Source of the DNA: Alkalinema sp. FACHB-956
Lineage (GTDB): Bacteria > Cyanobacteriota > Cyanobacteriia > Leptolyngbyales > Leptolyngbyaceae
DNA length: 41,053 nt
NCBI RefSeq assembly: GCF_014697025.1
Contig: NZ_JACJRC010000038.1
Coordinates: 1 to 41,053, forward strand
Reading direction: 5' to 3'
Position numbers and translations under genes: made by a program. Shown piece after piece: positions 7,118 through 17,329 of the stretch; the stretch's first letter is position 1, and each line of letters opens with the position of its first letter. The notes under the pieces are model-generated. The model ran no database searches, was not told the DNA's origin, and saw only the letters and a list, made by a program, of their open reading frames with translations.

Positions 7118-10100
7118 CTAGAGCGAACTTTGGGCCAGTAAGACCTGCCGTTTCTGCTGTAAAGCCGCTTCCGCTGCTGCATAGGTCGTTTGCAATTGGG
7201 GTAAGAACGCGGCTGCATTGACTAAGTCATTGTTTTGACCAAGTTCTTCGATCTGTTGGCAGATCTGTGCTGTAGTCATCGCCCCCAAGGATGCACTAAT
7301 GCTCTTTAAGGTGTGGGCAGCACATTGGATTGCATTGGAATTCGTTGCTGTCAGTCCTTGGGCGATCGCGTCCAGATAGGTAGGCGCATCCACTAAATAG
7401 GAGTGAATGGTTTCTAGCAAAGGCTCCACACTCTCATCTCCAAAGAGTTCTGCTAGTTCTGCGAAGACGGTTTCATCGATCGGGGGGGCGATCGAGGTTG
7501 TAGGTTCTGGGAGGGTGGGAGGGTGGGAGGGTGGGAGAGATGGGGGAATGGGAGAGGGGTTTATAGGGGACTGCGAGACTGTTATGGGTTGGCTGATTGG
7601 TTGGCTGACTGGTTGACTAGTTGGTTGAGCGATTGGTTGGCTGACTGGTTGGCTAACTGGTTGACTAGTTGGTTGAGCGATTGGTTGACTAGTTGGTTGA
7701 GCGATTGGTTGGCTGACTGGTTGACTAGTTGGTTGAGTAATCGGCTGGCTAGTTGGTTGAGTGATTGGTTGGCTAGTTATTTGGACGGTTGTTGGAATAG
7801 TAGATTGGGTAGTCGGTTGAGTAACCAGTTTAATGGTTTGTTGAGTAATCGGTTGAACGGTTGTTTGAGTAATCGGTTGAGCAATTGTTTGAGCAATTGG
7901 CTGAGCAATTGGCTGAGCAGCAATTGGTTGAACCGTTGGCTGAGTCACCGGCTGCGAAGCCCTGGCCAGGGGGGCGGCAGGCGGGGTGACCACCGGCGAA
8001 GTAGGGCGAGGATGACTCCCGGCAGATTGTCCCTGTCCAGAATGACTGCCCAATGCCAAGCTCCCGCCACTCTGCAAAGAGGGGGTATTTTTGAGCGCAT
8101 TGACCAACTCTTCTAACCGAATCGGTTTGCTGACATAGTCATCCATGCCTGCATCGAGGCATTTTTGCCGATCGCCCTGCATCGCGTTCGCCGTCATTGC
8201 AACAATGCGAGGCCGTTCCTGGGACGACCAGAGCCGACAAATTCTCTGCGCGGCGGTCAACCCATCCATTTCCGGCATGTGCACATCCATAAACACCAGG
8301 TCATAGGGTTGACGCTTCAGCGCTTCGATCGCCTCTAGCCCATTCCCCGCCACATCTGCGCGATATCCCATGCGCTTGAGGAGCTGTAACGCCAGTTTTT
8401 GGTTGGTGGTATTGTCCTCGGCCAGCAAAATCCGCAGCGGATGTTTCTCTGCTAAATCCCGCTCAATTTCGATCGTATTGGCCTTCGCCCGCTGAATCAC
8501 GATCGGTTGATGGCACAGGACTTGGCTCAGCGCATTGAGCAAATTAGATTGTTTAACAGGCTTGCTGAGGAAGACCTTAAAATGCTGGTCAATCTGTTCC
8601 CGGTGCAGGTCATGGCGACCCCAAGAGGTCAACATCATCAGGGGCAAGTTGGCATAATTCGGCAGTTTATGGATTTCCTGCGCCAGCATTAAGCCATCCA
8701 TTTCAGGCATTTGCATATCCAGAATAGCGATGTCAAAGACTTCCCCTTGGTGCAACCAATGCAAAGCCTCTGCGCCGGAACTGGCCGTGCGGGTTAACAT
8801 GCCCCAGTTGGTGGTTTGTTTATCCACAATCCTGCGGTTCGTGGCGTTGTCATCCACAATCAGCGCCCGCTTACCCTGGAGACATTGCCAATCGGCGGCT
8901 TGGATGCTGACGGTGTCCGCTGAGGTGGCCGGGGCAATCACCGTGAAGTAGAACGTCGTTCCTTGCCCGATCGTACTTTCCACCCACATTTGACCGCCCA
9001 TGATTTCCACCAATTGCTTGCAAATCACGAGGCCGAGGCCAGTTCCGCCATATTTCCGCGTAGTCGAGGAATCCACCTGGCTGAAGGGCTTAAACAGGCG
9101 ATCCATCCGCTCCTGGGGAATGCCAATACCCGTATCTTGAATGGCAAACTGGAGTTTATGGAACTGCTCGTAGGGCTGGTTGAAGCGATGGGCGATCGAA
9201 GCGTCGGAAACTAGTTCCGCAGTGACTGAAACCACCACTTCACCCGTTTGGGTAAACTTGACCGCATTACTGAGCAAGTTGACCAGTACCTGGCGCAGGC
9301 GCGTGATATCTCCCACGACTTCTAACGGAACTGCTGAATCGAGCTGGCAGGCCAATTCCAAGCCCTTTTCAGAGGCGCGATTCGCCAACAAGTCCAGCGC
9401 ATCTTCCACGCAATGGGTCACGTTGAAGGGTTGTTGTTCCAGTTCTAACTTACCTGATTCAATTTTTGAGAAGTCGAGAATATCGTTAATGATATTCAGT
9501 AGCGATTCTCCACTATTGCGAATCGTCTCGACAAAATCTCGCTGTTCTGGATTCAGGAATGTATCCAGTAGCAATCCCGTCATCCCAATGACCGCATTCA
9601 TTGGGGTGCGAATTTCATGGCTCATCGTCGCCAGAAAATCACTCTTGGCACTGGTGGCAGCGAGGGCTTCATCCCGAGCACAGGCTAGCTCACGGGCGTC
9701 TTCTTGGCGTTCAATCTCGCTCCCCACCCACTGGGCCATCAACCGCAGTAACTCCTTATCAACATTTTTGAAGGATCTTTCGCGGGGAGACAGGCTGGCA
9801 AAGCATAGGGTGCCATAGAGTTCATCCCGCACAAACAGGGGAAACCCTAAGTAGGATTCAAGCTTGAAATTGAGGTAACTATGAAAGTCTTTCCAATGGC
9901 TGGTGCTGGCGGAAGTGATGCACAGGGGTTTGCGGGCTTTGATCGTTTCTTGGCAGAAGGTGTTATTAGCTTCAAAGGAGAGCCCTTGAACCGTAACGCC
10001 GTTGGGCAGTTGCGCGTAGAGCAAATCCATACAATTACCATTGATCTTGGATACAGCTCCCAGTTCAAGGCCAAATTGCTCTCGGCCTAATTGCAGCAAG

Positions 10101-13027
10101 CGTTCGATCGCTTCTTCGTGGCTGAAGTGGGGCGATGACGTGACTTGGTAGAGGGCACGAATGGCCGTTTCACTTTCCCGTAATTGCGTTTCCATGCGGG
10201 TTCGTTCGGCCAATTCCGATCGCAGCTTGGTATAGAGCTCCACCTGCTGCACTGCAATCCCCACCTGAGTCGCCAACTGTTGCAATAAATCGGTTTCCAG
10301 AGGTTGCCATTCCCGAGGGCCTTCACAGTGTTGGGCAACCAATAAACCCCAGAGACTATCGCCCTGGAGAATTGGCATAGTCAGTTGAGCGACCACACCA
10401 AAGGATGCCAAAAATTCGATATAACAGGGCTGTAATGTTGACTGATAAATATTATTGTGAGCCGTAAATTGTCCCGTTTGGAAATAGTCTAAAGCAGAAT
10501 CACTCAGGCATTTATCTCGAATAACTTGTTTCCAAATGCTTTTTTGTTGATTGCGAACGGACTCAACAGCCACACAGCCTTCCCCCTGATCCGGTTGGGT
10601 CAGTTGGAAGATCAAGACCCGATCGGTATTCAGGAATTGCCGCACTTCAGCCACCGTCGCTTGCAAGACCTCCGGCAAATTCAAGGATTGGCGAATCCGC
10701 ACCGTCATTGCCGCAATCAGTGCATTGCGTTCCGCCTGTTGTCGCAGGGCCTGTTCCGCTTGTTTCTGCTCGGTAATATTGATCGCCACACTTAACACTG
10801 CGGGCATTTCTTGCCCTGCCAATTGGAAGGGAATTTTCGTAACCTGAATAACATGACGCTCTCCTTGGGGACCCGTCAAGATTTTTTCAGGAATTTCCAT
10901 GCGTTGGCCCGTGCTCAGCACCTGCCAATCCTCCGACTGACAGGCTTGTGCATCTTCCAAGTTGGGAGCGACCTCAACGCTAAGTTTTCCAATGATGTCC
11001 TCTACTGGTCTCCCCAAGGTAGACGCTAGGGCTTGGTTCGCTAACAGAAAGCGTCCTGTCTGATCCTTCGCCACGATGACATGGGGAATCAGGTCAATGA
11101 CTTGACGGATTTGGGATTCACTAACTTTTAAGGCTTCCTCTGCCCGTTTCCGATCGGTGATATCCGTAATGGAACCTTCGTAGTACAGCAAATTATCGTC
11201 GGCATCCCGCACCACCCTGGAATTTTCCAATATCCAGATGGAGCGACCATCCTGGCGACAGATTTGGGATTCAAAGGCCATCACCGCACCTTCCTGAGCT
11301 AATTGCTCAAGAAAAATTTGGCGGCGATCGGCATCCCCATAGAGCATATTGACATTCGTAACCTGCGCCATGAGTTCACTGGCAGACCCATAGCCACAGA
11401 TTTTCGCCAGAGCCGGATTCGCACTAATAAACTGCCCCTCCGGCGTGATCTGGTAAATCCCTTCGATCGCGTTTTCAAAAATACTGCGATAGTTTTTCTC
11501 GGCCTGTTGCATCGCCTGTTCGGCCTGCTTGCGCCGTTTATCGTTACGAAAGGCCTCAATAATATTGCTACAGGTAGACAGAAAAGGCCGCAGATCTTCG
11601 ATGATGGATTCCTCATAGCCATTGGGCCGATTGGCAATCCCCACCATGCCAATCAGTTGTTGATCGGAGAAAAAGGGAATCCCTAAAAAGGCATTCAAGG
11701 GGGGATGGCCAGAGGGCAGGCCACCGCGCCGAGGATCGGTACTGGGACTATTGGCAATCACCGGTTTTCCAGTGACAATCACCGCCCCAAACAGCGTATT
11801 GAGGTTATGGAACTCCATGCCCTTGTCCGCATTTTCGGCATAGAGTTTTTGGGTGGCTTCATCCCAGGCAATATTTGTCATCGCATGGGCTTTGACGTAG
11901 GGCCGCCCCCGCATTTTCATATAGGCTTCTTCCATGATGGGGGCCTGCTGGCCATCAAACAAAATTTCCCCAATAAAGCCATATTCGCTATCGGTCAGCT
12001 CCAATAAATTAGTTAGCAATTCATCAAAGAGAATTTTAGGATTGGCATCAATAATGAATTGCGATTGGGCTACGCTGATGGCCCGAAGTAGCTTGTTGCG
12101 CCGATAGAGCGATTCTTCTGCCTGTTTGCGCTCACTAATATCCCGAGAAATTTTGGAAAAGCCTTGGAGTTCACCGTTGTCCGATCGTAGTGCTGTGACC
12201 ACCGTATGCGTCCAAAACAGGCTGCCATCCCGTCGGCGTTGTTGGTGTTCGCCTTCGTACTCCCCTTGCTCGCGGGCAATGCGTAGGATTTGTTCAGGAA
12301 TACCCTGTTCGCAATCTTGAGGGGTAAACACGGATGCCAAAGGCTGGCCGATCACTTCCTCCGCAGTGAATCCCTTTAACCGTTCCGCCCCCGCATTCCA
12401 ACTAGCGATCCGCCCTTCAATATCTAGTAAGTAAATGGCATAATCCCGTGCATTTTCCACCAGCAGTCGAAAGCGAGACTCACTCTCGCGCAATTTATCT
12501 TCGATCGTTTGGCGTTCTAGAATTTCGTCTTTCAGTTGGTGGTTCGTTGTTTGTAAGTCCAAGGTCCGCTCTTCCACTAAATGCTCTAGGTGTTCTCGGT
12601 ATTGCTTCAGGTCAAGATGATTTTGGTGTTCTACCGTAATATCCCGAAGGACCAGCACGGCACTTGGGCGATCTTGTTCAAAAGGAACGGGAGACCAACT
12701 AATTTCTAAAAAGCAAGGCCGATCGGAGGTCTGACACACATAAACCCCAAATCCATTGACATTTTGTTGGAGAGCCAGATTGATCGGGTGATCGGCCTCG
12801 GCAATCTCCTGTCCCGCCTGTTCGAGGGGCAGCAGGGACAATAATGGTTTACCTAAAACCATTAATTTATTACGCTGGATCAGACGCAGGAAGATGGCAT
12901 TGCACCACTGCACATTTCCTTCACTATCCGTCCAGACGATCGCGTTAGAGACAGAATCTAACGCCACTTCCATTTTGCCAAGGGTAGTGCGTAGCTGTTT
13001 GATAAGGGCGGAGTTATCGGGGGTCAT
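7118..13027 (-). CDS. Giant hybrid histidine kinase: PAS/GAF sensor array, HisKA-HATPase, two receivers, Hpt
   Basis: A 1,969-residue soluble hybrid sensor kinase with no membrane segment. Order seen: PAS (about 15-130); coiled coil; PAS (about 185-300); GAF (about 310-490); PAS (about 505-630); PAS (about 635-760); phytochrome-like GAF (about 765-935) with Cys868 in PCYIEF at the bilin-Cys position; a further GAF (about 950-1115); HisKA with His1137 in SHEIRTP; HATPase with intact N, G1 (DTGIGIP) and G2 (GGTGLGL) boxes; receiver 1 with Asp1437; receiver 2 with Asp1581; a Gln-Pro-rich linker (about 1690-1840); and an Hpt domain with His1905 (HTLKS). Every residue needed for a His-Asp-Asp-His phosphorelay is present. 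The input signal and the output regulator are unknown. The PAS protein gene lies just upstream. Confidence 0.95.
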   Translation of the reverse strand: MTPDNSALIKQLRTTLGKMEVALDSVSNAIVWTDSEGNVQWCNAIFLRLIQRNKLMVLGKPLLSLLPLEQAGQEIAEADHPINLALQQNVNGFGVYVCQTSDRPCFLEISWSPVPFEQDRPSAVLVLRDITVEHQNHLDLKQYREHLEHLVEERTLDLQTTNHQLKDEILERQTIEDKLRESESRFRLLVENARDYAIYLLDIEGRIASWNAGAERLKGFTAEEVIGQPLASVFTPQDCEQGIPEQILRIAREQGEYEGEHQQRRRDGSLFWTHTVVTALRSDNGELQGFSKISRDISERKQAEESLYRRNKLLRAISVAQSQFIIDANPKILFDELLTNLLELTDSEYGFIGEILFDGQQAPIMEEAYMKMRGRPYVKAHAMTNIAWDEATQKLYAENADKGMEFHNLNTLFGAVIVTGKPVIANSPSTDPRRGGLPSGHPPLNAFLGIPFFSDQQLIGMVGIANRPNGYEESIIEDLRPFLSTCSNIIEAFRNDKRRKQAEQAMQQAEKNYRSIFENAIEGIYQITPEGQFISANPALAKICGYGSASELMAQVTNVNMLYGDADRRQIFLEQLAQEGAVMAFESQICRQDGRSIWILENSRVVRDADDNLLYYEGSITDITDRKRAEEALKVSESQIRQVIDLIPHVIVAKDQTGRFLLANQALASTLGRPVEDIIGKLSVEVAPNLEDAQACQSEDWQVLSTGQRMEIPEKILTGPQGERHVIQVTKIPFQLAGQEMPAVLSVAINITEQKQAEQALRQQAERNALIAAMTVRIRQSLNLPEVLQATVAEVRQFLNTDRVLIFQLTQPDQGEGCVAVESVRNQQKSIWKQVIRDKCLSDSALDYFQTGQFTAHNNIYQSTLQPCYIEFLASFGVVAQLTMPILQGDSLWGLLVAQHCEGPREWQPLETDLLQQLATQVGIAVQQVELYTKLRSELAERTRMETQLRESETAIRALYQVTSSPHFSHEEAIERLLQLGREQFGLELGAVSKINGNCMDLLYAQLPNGVTVQGLSFEANNTFCQETIKARKPLCITSASTSHWKDFHSYLNFKLESYLGFPLFVRDELYGTLCFASLSPRERSFKNVDKELLRLMAQWVGSEIERQEDARELACARDEALAATSAKSDFLATMSHEIRTPMNAVIGMTGLLLDTFLNPEQRDFVETIRNSGESLLNIINDILDFSKIESGKLELEQQPFNVTHCVEDALDLLANRASEKGLELACQLDSAVPLEVVGDITRLRQVLVNLLSNAVKFTQTGEVVVSVTAELVSDASIAHRFNQPYEQFHKLQFAIQDTGIGIPQERMDRLFKPFSQVDSSTTRKYGGTGLGLVICKQLVEIMGGQMWVESTIGQGTTFYFTVIAPATSADTVSIQAADWQCLQGKRALIVDDNATNRRIVDKQTTNWGMLTRTASSGAEALHWLHQGEVFDIAILDMQMPEMDGLMLAQEIHKLPNYANLPLMMLTSWGRHDLHREQIDQHFKVFLSKPVKQSNLLNALSQVLCHQPIVIQRAKANTIEIERDLAEKHPLRILLAEDNTTNQKLALQLLKRMGYRADVAGNGLEAIEALKRQPYDLVFMDVHMPEMDGLTAAQRICRLWSSQERPRIVAMTANAMQGDRQKCLDAGMDDYVSKPIRLEELVNALKNTPSLQSGGSLALGSHSGQGQSAGSHPRPTSPVVTPPAAPLARASQPVTQPTVQPIAAQPIAQPIAQTIAQPITQTTVQPITQQTIKLVTQPTTQSTIPTTVQITSQPITQPTSQPITQPTSQPVSQPIAQPTSQPIAQPTSQPVSQPVSQPIAQPTSQPVSQPISQPITVSQSPINPSPIPPSLPPSHPPTLPEPTTSIAPPIDETVFAELAELFGDESVEPLLETIHSYLVDAPTYLDAIAQGLTATNSNAIQCAAHTLKSISASLGAMTTAQICQQIEELGQNNDLVNAAAFLPQLQTTYAAAEAALQQKRQVLLAQSSL
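7509..7535 (+). other. G-quadruplex-forming motif inside the hybrid kinase gene
   Basis: Seven GGG runs are separated by single bases (alternating A and T), at 7509, 7513, 7517, 7521, 7525, 7529 and 7533, with a further GGGGG run at 7541. Single-base loops make this among the strongest quadruplex patterns possible. It is on the plus strand, the template strand for this leftward gene, and encodes part of the Pro-rich segment before the Hpt domain. Confidence 0.8.
7585..7935. repeat. Degenerate 12-bp minisatellite encoding the QPxx linker of the hybrid kinase
   Basis: About 350 bp built from degenerate 12-bp units such as GGTTGGCTGACT and GGTTGACTAGTT. Some are organised in 36-bp higher-order units (reading [12 protein letters not shown] on the protein). 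The stretch encodes a repetitive Gln-Pro-x-x chain joining receiver 2 to the Hpt domain. Unit length keeps the frame, so linker length can vary between strains. Confidence 0.85.
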
Positions 13028-13166
13028 GGGGATTCACTGAACCAATCACGGAGCCAACAGGAGAACCCAGTTCGATCGAACAGAATGCAGCGCATCAACT
13101 GGGGTGATCCATAGAATTCCCGAACCACAGGGTTGTCCATCAGGCAGGGAATTCTTTGGGTATGGA

Positions 13167-13529
13167 TTAAGCGATGGATTCCGCGATCGGTGTCAGCATT
13201 GCCCCAAACAACCATTGTTCACCGCGTTTTTCCGCCACGATAAAATGCTCCGTTTCAATTTCCCCATGCTCCTTAGTCACTGTGGCTAGCTGAATGGGGT
13301 GATTGAGCACCGTCGCCCGTTCCGTGGCCTGGAAGCGGGAAAAGGCGAGGGTATGGGAGTCTTGAAAATTTTTCGGTAGAATTTTGGTGATTAATTCGCC
13401 GATGATTTCAGCTTCTCCCCAGCCCAAGACTTCGGTGAAGCGAGAATTAATGTACGTGACAAAGCCTTGGTGATTGGCGATCACAACGGGGACATCGGTG
13501 ATTTGTTGCAGATCCGTTAGGGTTTTCAT
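13167..13529 (-). CDS. Stand-alone single PAS-domain protein
   Basis: A 120-residue protein that is essentially one PAS domain (VIANHQGFVTYINSRFTEV, GWGEAEIIGELITKILP, then a beta-rich second half), with no output domain. It probably acts as a small sensor or adaptor that passes a signal by protein contact. It lies 139 bases upstream of the giant hybrid kinase on the same strand, so co-transcription and partnership with that kinase are plausible (inference). A Shine-Dalgarno sequence is not evident; an A/T-rich stretch precedes the ATG, and a palindrome lies 12 bases upstream. Confidence 0.8.
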   Translation of the reverse strand: MKTLTDLQQITDVPVVIANHQGFVTYINSRFTEVLGWGEAEIIGELITKILPKNFQDSHTLAFSRFQATERATVLNHPIQLATVTKEHGEIETEHFIVAEKRGEQWLFGAMLTPIAESIA

Positions 13530-13540
13530 CGTAAAAAGAT

Positions 13541-13554
13541 TATTCGCACGAATA
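13541..13554. promoter_or_regulatory. Palindrome TATTCG-CA-CGAATA just upstream of the PAS gene
   Basis: A perfect 6-bp dyad with a 2-bp centre lies 12 bases upstream of the PAS-protein ATG, in the divergent spacer shared with the CHAD gene. Its position fits an operator or a leader-RNA element of the PAS/hybrid-kinase transcript. No regulator can be named. Confidence 0.3.
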
Positions 13555-13742
13555 GACGAAGGGTTAGTGGTTTCGATCGTAGTGAGGGGGCTGGTGGCGA
13601 TCGTGTCTTTAGCCTGTTCATTTTGATGTATATCTTTTCCATAGCGGGCTTTGAGCCGAGGGCAAAGGCGACTCGCCCCCTGAGTTACAGCCCAGAAAGA
13701 GCCTTTAATTTCTCTGCCTTTAATTTCTCTAAGGAGTTTGTT

Positions 13743-13835
13743 ATGGTGAGATCACCTGCATTGGAGGCTGATTTATGGAATCGATGGAACCCGTTGCCTC
13801 TCCACCGTCCCTGCCGCCCTCCGTCCCATCTATAG
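13743..13835 (+). CDS. Possible 30-codon upstream ORF overlapping the CHAD start
   Basis: An ATG at 13743 follows a good ribosome-binding site (AAGGAG, seven bases away) and opens a 30-codon frame (MVRSPALEADLWNRW...) that ends at 13835, overlapping the first 20 codons of the CHAD gene in another frame. The CHAD ATG has its own GGAGG inside this ORF. It may couple translation of the CHAD gene, or be a chance frame. No family is recognised. Confidence 0.25.
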   Translation: MVRSPALEADLWNRWNPLPLHRPCRPPSHL

Positions 13836-14983
13836 AGTCCCATGCGGCAGAGTCCCAGACAGCAGAGTCCCAGACAGCAGAGTCTCAGACAGCAGAGTCT
13901 CAGGCCAGCAGCAATCTCACCAGCAGCAATCTAATCGATACCCCACTGCCAGAGGCCAGCCCTCCCGCAACAACCGTCAGCACAACCCTCAGCACAACCC
14001 TCAGCACAACCCTCAACACCCTAGCGGACGTGGTGCAGCCGCACCTGCTGACCAACCTAAAGCACCTCAACAAGTATGAGGAAGCAGTATTAAGCAGCTT
14101 TGAGGTTGAGGATTTGCACGATCTGCGGGTGACTTGGCGACAACTGCGCGTCATCCTGCAAATGCTGAGTCCGGTGCTGGCTCTGTCCAAGCCCAAACTG
14201 CTGAAAAACCTACAAACAGTCACGACCGTCATTGGTGGCATTCGGGATACGGATGTTTTGCTAGAGCAAAGCAATCACCTACGATCGCAGTTTCTTTCCT
14301 TACCGGAACAACTCTTTTTAGCCAAGGTCACTGACCAGTTGACGCAGCAACGGGCCAAGCACCTGAAGAAAATTCAAAAAATGTTGTTAGCGACGCGGCA
14401 CGATCGCTTGAAACAACACCTCCACCAGGAACTCACCCAAGCCTGCGATCGCCCGGTGATTCAGCAACCCGCGATCGCGCTGGTGCCCGAACTGCTGAGT
14501 CCCCATTGGGCGGCTCTATGGCTCCATCCGGGCTGGTGGGTCGAGTTGCCGCTTCCTGCTGCGATCTACCCAATCGATCCAACGGCGATCGACCCGATCG
14601 ACCACTCCACGATCCGCACGGTGACCGCTCCGTCCGTGGCCGCTGCCTTCCACACGCTCCACGACCTCCGCAAAGCCATTAAACGGGTGCGCTACGAAAT
14701 TACCTTTTTCAAAGCCCTCTATCCCCGCCCAGTGCTCACGGCGATCGAACCGCTCAAAGCCCTCCAAGGCAAGCTGGGAGACTTGCAGGATACGGTGGTT
14801 CTGATGACCTATTTTGACCAACGGCTTAAACCCAAGCAGAAACGACGCTTCACCCAACTCAATGCCCTGCTGGATCAGCAATTGCAGACCCAATGGCAAA
14901 AACTCCAGATCGATCGGGCCGCCTGTCTGGACATTACCTACCGGACAGAACTGCGTCAATGGCTCTTTCAGCCCCAAGGGTAA
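13775..14983 (+). CDS. CHAD-domain protein
   Basis: A 402-residue protein. Residues 1-80 are low-complexity (Ser/Thr/Pro, with AESQT and STTL repeats) and probably disordered. Residues about 85-400 form a CHAD domain: an alpha-helical domain with conserved His and basic residues, here LHDLRVTWRQLRVIL (about 113) and LHDLRKAIKRVRYEITFF (about 293). CHAD domains bind inorganic polyphosphate and often accompany CYTH triphosphatases; no CYTH domain is present here. The ATG is preceded by GGAGG at good spacing. The 15-bp repeat in the N-terminal tail looks recent, as copies are nearly identical. Confidence 0.87.
   Translation: MESMEPVASPPSLPPSVPSIESHAAESQTAESQTAESQTAESQASSNLTSSNLIDTPLPEASPPATTVSTTLSTTLSTTLNTLADVVQPHLLTNLKHLNKYEEAVLSSFEVEDLHDLRVTWRQLRVILQMLSPVLALSKPKLLKNLQTVTTVIGGIRDTDVLLEQSNHLRSQFLSLPEQLFLAKVTDQLTQQRAKHLKKIQKMLLATRHDRLKQHLHQELTQACDRPVIQQPAIALVPELLSPHWAALWLHPGWWVELPLPAAIYPIDPTAIDPIDHSTIRTVTAPSVAAAFHTLHDLRKAIKRVRYEITFFKALYPRPVLTAIEPLKALQGKLGDLQDTVVLMTYFDQRLKPKQKRRFTQLNALLDQQLQTQWQKLQIDRAACLDITYRTELRQWLFQPQG
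13847..13906. repeat. 15-bp tandem repeat x4 inside the CHAD gene
   Basis: Four head-to-tail copies of GCAGAGTCYCAGACA; the first two are identical. They encode the AESQT repeat. A second array, 12-bp units of the ACAACCCTCAGC type, follows at about 13980-14020 and encodes STTL repeats. Confidence 0.9.
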
Positions 14984-15124
14984 GCCAGGAAATCAAGGCT
15001 CATTCATACTTTTGTGTCGTTTCCTAAAGGCGATGCCATTTCGTGGTTCCATGGAATTCGGGCGATCGTGCCCGTGCGGCGATCGATTTGCTAACCTGTC
15101 ATTTGCAGAATTATTCCCGAGACC

Positions 15125-16267
15125 ATGACTCAGACTGTTTCCATTAACAATCGTCAACGGCTGCAACTCTCTGCCCTCAATCTTCCCAAGCGTCTGCTAC
15201 TGGGGCCAGGGCCATCCAATGCCCACCCAGACGTGTTGGCAGCGATGAGCACCGCTCCCCTAGGTCACTTGGATCCCGACTTCCTCAAGGTCATGGACGA
15301 GATCCAAGCCCTGTTGCGCTATGTCTGGCAGACGGAGAACCCCACCACGATCGCCATTAGCGGCACGGGGTCAGCAGCCATGGAAGCCACGATCGCCAAC
15401 TCGGTGCAGCCGGGGGATGTCGTGCTGGTGGGGGTCACGGGTTACTTCGGGAATCGCCTGGTGGACATGGCAGGCCGCTACGGAGCCGACGTAAAAACCA
15501 TCAGCAAACCGTGGGGGCAGGTCTTTTCCCTCGATGAACTTAAAACGGCGTTGGAAACCCATCGTCCGGCCATTCTCGCCCTGGTACATGCGGAAACCTC
15601 GACGGGAGCCCGTCAGCCCCTGGAAGGCGTCAGTGCCCTGTGTCAGGAATTTGGCACGTTACTACTGATCGACACGGTGACCAGTCTGGGCGGGGTGCCG
15701 ATTCACCTAGATGAGTGGGGCGTGGATTTGGCCTACAGTTGCAGCCAAAAGGGGCTGGGCTGCTCCCCCGGTGCGTCGCCGTTTACGATGAGTCCCCGCG
15801 CTTGGGACAGATTGCAACAGCGATCGGGCAAAGTGCCCAACTGGTACCTGGATAGCACGCTGTTGATGAAGTATTGGGGCCAGGAACGGGTCTATCACCA
15901 TACCGCTCCAGTGAATTTGTACTATGGCCTGCGGGAAGCGCTGCGGATTTTGGCCGACGAAGGCGTTGAAAATTCCTGGGCCAGACACCAAAAGAACGCG
16001 GAATACCTCTGGGAACAGTTGGAAGCGATCGGCCTCAAGATGCATGTCGATCGGGCCAATCGTCTGCCAACGTTGACAACGGTGTGCGTGCCGGAGGGCG
16101 TGGATGCCAAGGCCATCTCCGGCAAACTGCTGCAAGAGCACAACATTGAAGTGGGCAACGGCCTGGGTGAACTGGCGGGCAAAGTCTGGCGAGTGGGACT
16201 GATGGGCTACAATAGTAAGCCAGAAAGTGTCGATCGCTTAGTTGCGGCTCTGAAGCAAGTGCTGTAG
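15125..16267 (+). CDS. Class-V aminotransferase, alanine/serine-glyoxylate aminotransferase type
   Basis: A 380-residue PLP enzyme of aminotransferase class V. The start LLLGPGPSNAHPDVLAAM, the GTGSAAMEATIAN phosphate-binding stretch (about residues 79-91), ALVHAETSTG (about 156-165), the DTVTSLGG Asp region (about 181-188) and the Schiff-base Lys209 in SCSQKGLGCSPG are all present. Enzymes of this type move an amino group from alanine or serine to glyoxylate. In cyanobacteria this would recycle glyoxylate to glycine in photorespiratory metabolism; exact donor specificity cannot be read. Length is normal. The gene appears monocistronic, with 140 bp before it and 209 bp after it. Confidence 0.92.
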   Translation: MTQTVSINNRQRLQLSALNLPKRLLLGPGPSNAHPDVLAAMSTAPLGHLDPDFLKVMDEIQALLRYVWQTENPTTIAISGTGSAAMEATIANSVQPGDVVLVGVTGYFGNRLVDMAGRYGADVKTISKPWGQVFSLDELKTALETHRPAILALVHAETSTGARQPLEGVSALCQEFGTLLLIDTVTSLGGVPIHLDEWGVDLAYSCSQKGLGCSPGASPFTMSPRAWDRLQQRSGKVPNWYLDSTLLMKYWGQERVYHHTAPVNLYYGLREALRILADEGVENSWARHQKNAEYLWEQLEAIGLKMHVDRANRLPTLTTVCVPEGVDAKAISGKLLQEHNIEVGNGLGELAGKVWRVGLMGYNSKPESVDRLVAALKQVL

Positions 16268-16476
16268 AGTACGTTTTCTGAATGCACTTTCGGCGTGTTC
16301 GTGTATTTCCCGCGCTCAATCTATTGCAACGGTAGACCCTGCTCAATCAAGAAATGCAAGCTGTGTTTCTAGGTTCTACAGGGTCTTCGATCGTGGTTGT
16401 TCTGGCCTTCCCTGCCGTCAGAATCTCCGCTCACCCGTACAGCCGACCAGTCCAGCGGAACAGCATAATAGTGGTT

Positions 16477-17235
16477 ATGGAACAAGTTACCCTTCTTTCA
16501 AAGCGCGAAATTGAGAAAATGCGGACGGTTGGTCGCTTGGCGGCGCAACTGCTGAAGCATCTGGAACCCTTTGTCAAACCAGGTGTGAGCACGTTGGATT
16601 TGAACAACGAGGCGGAGCGCTGGACCCAAGCCCACGGAGCCAAGAGTGCGCCGCTGGGATACAACGGCTTTCCCAAGTCGATTTGCACCAGTGTGAATGA
16701 AGTGGTGTGCCACGGGATTCCCAATGCCAAGCAGATTCTGCGGGAGGGCGACATTATCAACATTGATGTGACGCTGCTTTTGGATGGGTACCATGGCGAT
16801 ACCTCCAAGATGTTTTTTGTGGGGGAGCCGTCGCCGTTGGCTAAGCGCTTGGTGGAAGTGACGGAGAAGTGCCGCCAGTTGGGCATCGAGCAGGTGAAGC
16901 CGGGGAATCGCATTGGGGATATCGGTGCGGCGATTCAGGAATACGCGGAATCCCAGGGGTTTTCGGTGGTGCGGGATTTTGTTGGCCATGGCATTAGTCA
17001 TATTTTCCACACTGCGCCGCAAATTCCCCACTATGGCAAATGGGGCGATGGCAAGAAGCTGCGTCCGGGGATGGTGTTTACGATCGAGCCGATGATCAAT
17101 GAAGGGACTTGGGAAGTGAAGGTGCTGAAGGATGGCTGGACGGCCATTACGAAGGATCGCAAGCTTTCGGCCCAGTTTGAACATACGATCTCGGTTACGG
17201 AAGACGGGGTAGAAATTCTGACCCAGTGTGATTAA
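16477..17235 (+). CDS. map: Methionine aminopeptidase, type I
   Basis: A 252-residue enzyme that removes the initiator Met from nascent proteins. All five metal ligands can be placed: Asp97 (NIDVT), Asp108 (GDTSK), His171 (VGHGISH), Glu204 (TIEPM) and Glu235 (FEHT). His-containing substrate-binding segments are also present. The frame stays open upstream to an ATG at 16354, but the extra 41 residues are unlike the family, so I place the start at the MEQVTLL Met. No clear Shine-Dalgarno sequence precedes either start. Cyanobacteria often have several map paralogues; this one lacks the N-terminal zinc extension. Confidence 0.92.
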   Translation: MEQVTLLSKREIEKMRTVGRLAAQLLKHLEPFVKPGVSTLDLNNEAERWTQAHGAKSAPLGYNGFPKSICTSVNEVVCHGIPNAKQILREGDIINIDVTLLLDGYHGDTSKMFFVGEPSPLAKRLVEVTEKCRQLGIEQVKPGNRIGDIGAAIQEYAESQGFSVVRDFVGHGISHIFHTAPQIPHYGKWGDGKKLRPGMVFTIEPMINEGTWEVKVLKDGWTAITKDRKLSAQFEHTISVTEDGVEILTQCD

Positions 17236-17241
17236 GGCGGT

Positions 17242-17279
17242 TGCGATTAAGACCGTGCAATTCAGACGGTGCAATTCAG
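17242..17279. repeat. Short degenerate tandem repeat downstream of map
   Basis: GTGCAATTCAGAC occurs twice in tandem, preceded by the related TTGCGATTAAGAC, giving three 13-14-bp units directly after the map stop codon. The spacer holds no gene. Confidence 0.6.
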
Positions 17280-17329
17280 ACCAGGTGCCGCAGATTCCTC
17301 CCGATCGAACGTAGGCATCAACAGTGATC

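Noticed and set aside
7523-8116. 197-codon plus-strand ORF made of WL-rich repeats
   Set aside because: It is the antisense shadow of the QPxx linker minisatellite of the hybrid kinase; the minus-strand frame carries the recognised domains.
15707-16141. Minus-strand ORFs opposite the aminotransferase and map genes
   Set aside because: Antisense shadows of well-recognised enzymes, with no domain or start signal.
16354-16476. Upstream extension of the methionine aminopeptidase
   Set aside because: The 41 extra residues are not family-like and the usual N-terminus begins at MEQVTLL.
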